Part shown: positions 4,521 through 6,967 of the stretch, one piece after another
Layout: every line of letters starts with the position of its first letter
How positions within the stretch are numbered: the stretch's first letter is position 1
NCBI GenBank assembly: GCA_015523085.1
Contig: WALA01000055.1
Span: 1 to 6,967 of the forward strand
DNA from: Candidatus Aenigmatarchaeota archaeon
Lineage (GTDB): Archaea > Aenigmatarchaeota > Aenigmatarchaeia > GW2011-AR5 > WALA01
Direction of reading: 5' to 3'
Length of the DNA: 6,967 nucleotides
Notes under the pieces: model-generated
Told to the model about the DNA's origin: nothing
What the model saw: only the letters and a program-made list of their open reading frames with translations
The model's database searches: none
Program-made: the position numbers and the translations under genes

Positions 4521-6967
4521 GTTCTTTAGCTTCGCCTGAGCTGCCGCGAGCCTTGCTATCGGGACTCTGTACGGGGAGCACGAAACGTAGTCGAGCCCTA
4601 TGATGTGGCAGAACTCGATTGACGATGGGTTTCCGCCGTGCTCACCACATATTCCGAGCTCGAGCTTCGGATTCGACTTCTTGCCGTCGCTGACAGCCAT
4701 CTTCATGAGCTTCCCGACGCCATCGCGGTCTAGGACTGCAAATGGGTTGTCCTTGAGAATCTTCTTGTCTATGTACTGCGCCAAGAACTTGGATTCCGCG
4801 TCGTCCCTCGAATACCCGAATGTCATTTGCGTCAGGTCGTTCGTTCCAAAGGAGTAAAAGTCCGCGTACTTCGCTATCTCCTCCGACGTCAGCGCCGCGC
4901 GCGGTATCTCTATCATGGTTCCTATCATGTAGTGTATGTCAGCGCCGTTTTCTTTGAGGACGCTCTTCGCGACGCGGTCCACGATTTCGCGCGCTATCTT
5001 GAGCTCATTCACGTGGCCGACGAGCGGTATCATAATCTCCGGCTTTACGTCGACTCCCTCGTTCTTCACTTTGACCGCTGCTTCCATTATGGCGCGCGTT
5101 TGCATTTCAATTATCTCCGGGTATATGATTCCGAGCCTGCATCCGCGCAGTCCGAGCATCGGGTTTGCCTCGTGCAATTCATTCACGCGGTCAAGAAGTT
5201 CCTGGACTTCTTTTATCTCGCTCTCGCTTCCGTGCTCCTTGAGAAGTGCGAGCTTCACCATGAGGTCCTCGCGCTTCGGCAGGAATTCGTGCAACGGTGG
5301 GTCGATGAGTCGGATTATGACAGGTCTCGGTCCCATCGCCTTGAAGATTCCGACGAAGTCCTCGCGCTGCATCGGAAGGAGAAGGTCGAGATACTTTTTC
5401 CTCTCCTCGGACGTCTTTGACATAATCATCTTCTGGACCGTCGGGAGTCGCTCTGGGTCGAAGAACATGTGCTCCGTTCGGCAGAGCCCTATGCCCTCCG
5501 CGCCGAGCTCTACTGCTTTCGCAGCGTCCTTCGGATTGTCTGCGTTTGCGCGGACTCCGAGGTCGCGTATCTCGTCCGCCCAGCTGAGAAGCGTCTTGAA
5601 CTCACCAGATAGTGCCGGCTCAACAGTTGGCACGATTCCTTTCATGACTTCTCCTGTTGAACCGTCGATTGTGATCTCTTCGCCCTTTTCGACACGCACG
5701 CCCTTGACCTCGAAGAAGTCACCGTGGATTTCTATGTCCTCACATCCGGCAACGCACGGCTTTCCCATTCCGCGCGCCACGACTGCTGCGTGCGATGTCA
5801 TGCCGCCGTGAACCGTCAGTATGCCCTGAGATGCTATCATTCCGTGTATGTCCTCAGGGGTCGTTTCATTGCGGACGAGTATGACCTTCTCGCCCTTTTC
5901 ACTGAGCTTCACGGCCTCGTCAGCGTCGAACACGACTTTTCCGGACGCCGCTCCAGGCGATGCCCCAAGGCCTTTTGCAAGTACGTCCTTCTTTGCGTTC
6001 GGGTCGAGCCTTCTGTGAAGGAGCTGGTCGAGGTCGTTCGGATTCACTCGAAGTATTGCCTCTTCCTTTGTTATGAGGCCCTCGTTGACCATGTCCACCG
6101 CAATTTTCACGGCGGCCGCAGCCGTGCGCTTTCCCGTCCTCGTTTGAAGCATGTAGAGTTTTCCCTTTTCGACCGTGAATTCCATGTCCTGCATGTCGCG
6201 GTAGTGCTTCTCAAGCGTCTTGAAGACGTTTTCGAGCTGCTCGTAAACCTTTGGTATCTCCTTCTTGAGGTCTGCTATGCTCTTTGGGGTACGTATTCCG
6301 GCGACAACGTCTTCGCCTTGCGCGTTGAACAAGAACTCTCCGAAGTACTCCTTCTCACCCGTGGCCGGGTTGCGCGTGAACGCCACACCCGTTCCTGAAT
6401 CCGGCCCCATGTTTCCGAACACCATGGTCTGGATGTTCACGGCGGTTCCGAGGTCGTCCGGTATCTTGTTCGCCTTCCTGTACACTATGGCGCGCTCGTT
6501 GTTCCACGACTTGAAAACGGCGTCTACGGCCATCCTCAGCTGCTCGTACGGATCCTGTGGGAACTCACGCCCCGTCTCCTTCTTTATGAGCTCCTTGTAC
6601 TTCTCTATGACCTCGCGCCAATCTTCCGCGGTGAGCTCCGTGTCTTCCTTGACGCCGCGCTTTTTCTTCTGCTCGGATATGACTTCCTCGAATTTCTCGT
6701 GCGGCACGCCCATGACGACATTTCCGAACATCTGAATGAGACGCCTGTACGAGTCGTAAGCGAAGCGCTCGTCTCCCGTCTGCTTTTCAAGACCCTTCAC
6801 GGAGACGTCGTTGAGCCCGAGATTCAATATGGTGTCCATCATGCCCGGCATGGAAATCGGAGCTCCGGAACGAACGGAAACGAGCAGTGGATTCTCGGAG
6901 TCGCCGAACTTCTTTCCCGTCTTTTTCTCGAGCTCCTTCATGTGAGCAAGGACGTCATCCCATAACC
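4512..6967 (-). CDS. ppdK: Pyruvate, phosphate dikinase (N-terminus beyond edge)
   Basis: Catalyses reversible pyruvate + ATP + Pi to PEP + AMP + PPi in glycolysis/gluconeogenesis. About 817 codons are visible. The frame continues past the first internal ATG (6941) to the edge (LWDDVLAHM...), so that ATG is not the start. Compared with the roughly 870-880 residues of the family, about 60 are missing. Counting from 6941: the ATP-binding part opens with LLVSVRSGAPISMPGMMDT (19-37) and includes GNMGPDSGTGVAFTRNP (176-192) and MLQTRTGKR (264-272). The swivelling phosphohistidine domain has GGMTSHAAVVARG with catalytic H384 (codon 5790-5792) and the Thr at 382 that is the regulatory site in plants. 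The PEP/pyruvate barrel has GLCRTEHMFF (485-494), MIEIPRAAL, FGTNDLTQMTFGYSRDD and GICGEHGG with catalytic C765. All key residues are intact. The spacing of swivel and barrel motifs fits PPDK rather than PEP synthase. Monocistronic as far as visible. Confidence 0.97.
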   Translation of the reverse strand, partial: LWDDVLAHMKELEKKTGKKFGDSENPLLVSVRSGAPISMPGMMDTILNLGLNDVSVKGLEKQTGDERFAYDSYRRLIQMFGNVVMGVPHEKFEEVISEQKKKRGVKEDTELTAEDWREVIEKYKELIKKETGREFPQDPYEQLRMAVDAVFKSWNNERAIVYRKANKIPDDLGTAVNIQTMVFGNMGPDSGTGVAFTRNPATGEKEYFGEFLFNAQGEDVVAGIRTPKSIADLKKEIPKVYEQLENVFKTLEKHYRDMQDMEFTVEKGKLYMLQTRTGKRTAAAAVKIAVDMVNEGLITKEEAILRVNPNDLDQLLHRRLDPNAKKDVLAKGLGASPGAASGKVVFDADEAVKLSEKGEKVILVRNETTPEDIHGMIASQGILTVHGGMTSHAAVVARGMGKPCVAGCEDIEIHGDFFEVKGVRVEKGEEITIDGSTGEVMKGIVPTVEPALSGEFKTLLSWADEIRDLGVRANADNPKDAAKAVELGAEGIGLCRTEHMFFDPERLPTVQKMIMSKTSEERKKYLDLLLPMQREDFVGIFKAMGPRPVIIRLIDPPLHEFLPKREDLMVKLALLKEHGSESEIKEVQELLDRVNELHEANPMLGLRGCRLGIIYPEIIEMQTRAIMEAAVKVKNEGVDVKPEIMIPLVGHVNELKIAREIVDRVAKSVLKENGADIHYMIGTMIEIPRAALTSEEIAKYADFYSFGTNDLTQMTFGYSRDDAESKFLAQYIDKKILKDNPFAVLDRDGVGKLMKMAVSDGKKSNPKLELGICGEHGGNPSSIEFCHIIGLDYVSCSPYRVPIARLAAAQAKLKNKN

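Noticed and set aside
4827..6398. Long plus-strand frames (197, 291 and 224 codons) opposite PPDK
   Set aside because: PPDK is unmistakable on the minus strand. These are low-complexity Ser/Arg/His-rich shadows caused by its codon bias.
6941..6967. ATG at 6941 as the PPDK start
   Set aside because: The frame stays open upstream with family-like residues (LWDDVLAHM), and about 60 N-terminal residues of the ATP-binding domain would be missing.

Overview
The window looks archaeal. Several genes have a TATA-like A/T element about 25-27 bases before the ATG and no room for a leader, which fits leaderless transcripts. Others start just after a GGTGA ribosome-binding motif. A tRNA-Trp(CCA) gene is split by an intron at position 37/38, the classic archaeal site, and does not encode its CCA end. 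Gene content (PhoU/TrkA-C protein, MgtE-like permease, bacterial-type pyruvate phosphate dikinase, HIT protein) suits a euryarchaeon or a DPANN lineage. I cannot place it more precisely from sequence alone.

Layout: 1-507 (minus) is the N-terminal part of an unrecognised protein cut by the window edge. 601-1152 and 1152-2333 (plus) form a tight two-gene operon: a soluble PhoU + TrkA-C protein and a two-repeat MgtE/SLC41-like divalent-cation permease, overlapping by one base (TGATG). 2338-2528 (minus) is the intron-containing tRNA-Trp, converging on the permease with a 4-base gap. 2564-2962 (minus) is a small four-helix membrane protein. 3022-3498 (plus) is a HIT-family nucleotide hydrolase/transferase. 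3533-4498 (plus) is a 321-residue protein I do not recognise. 4512-6967 (minus) is pyruvate phosphate dikinase, lacking its N-terminus because it runs off the right edge.

Functionally, only the PhoU/TrkA-C + permease pair is a clear unit: a probable ligand-sensing cytoplasmic subunit with its transporter. PPDK and the HIT protein are housekeeping metabolism (pyruvate/PEP interconversion; nucleotide-phosphate hydrolysis). The two unrecognised genes have lower GC by my hand count (about 40% and 44%) than the PhoU/TrkA-C gene (about 54%), so they may have a different history.

The most interesting non-coding signal is in the tRNA-Trp intron (117 nt). Eight bases perfectly complement the anticodon loop and sit next to a D'/C'-like element. 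Under the box C/D 'five bases upstream of D' rule they would point at C34, the nucleotide that known archaeal tRNA-Trp introns methylate. The window is otherwise densely coding: no gap exceeds about 95 bases, and I saw no CRISPR array, insertion sequence, rRNA or prophage gene.
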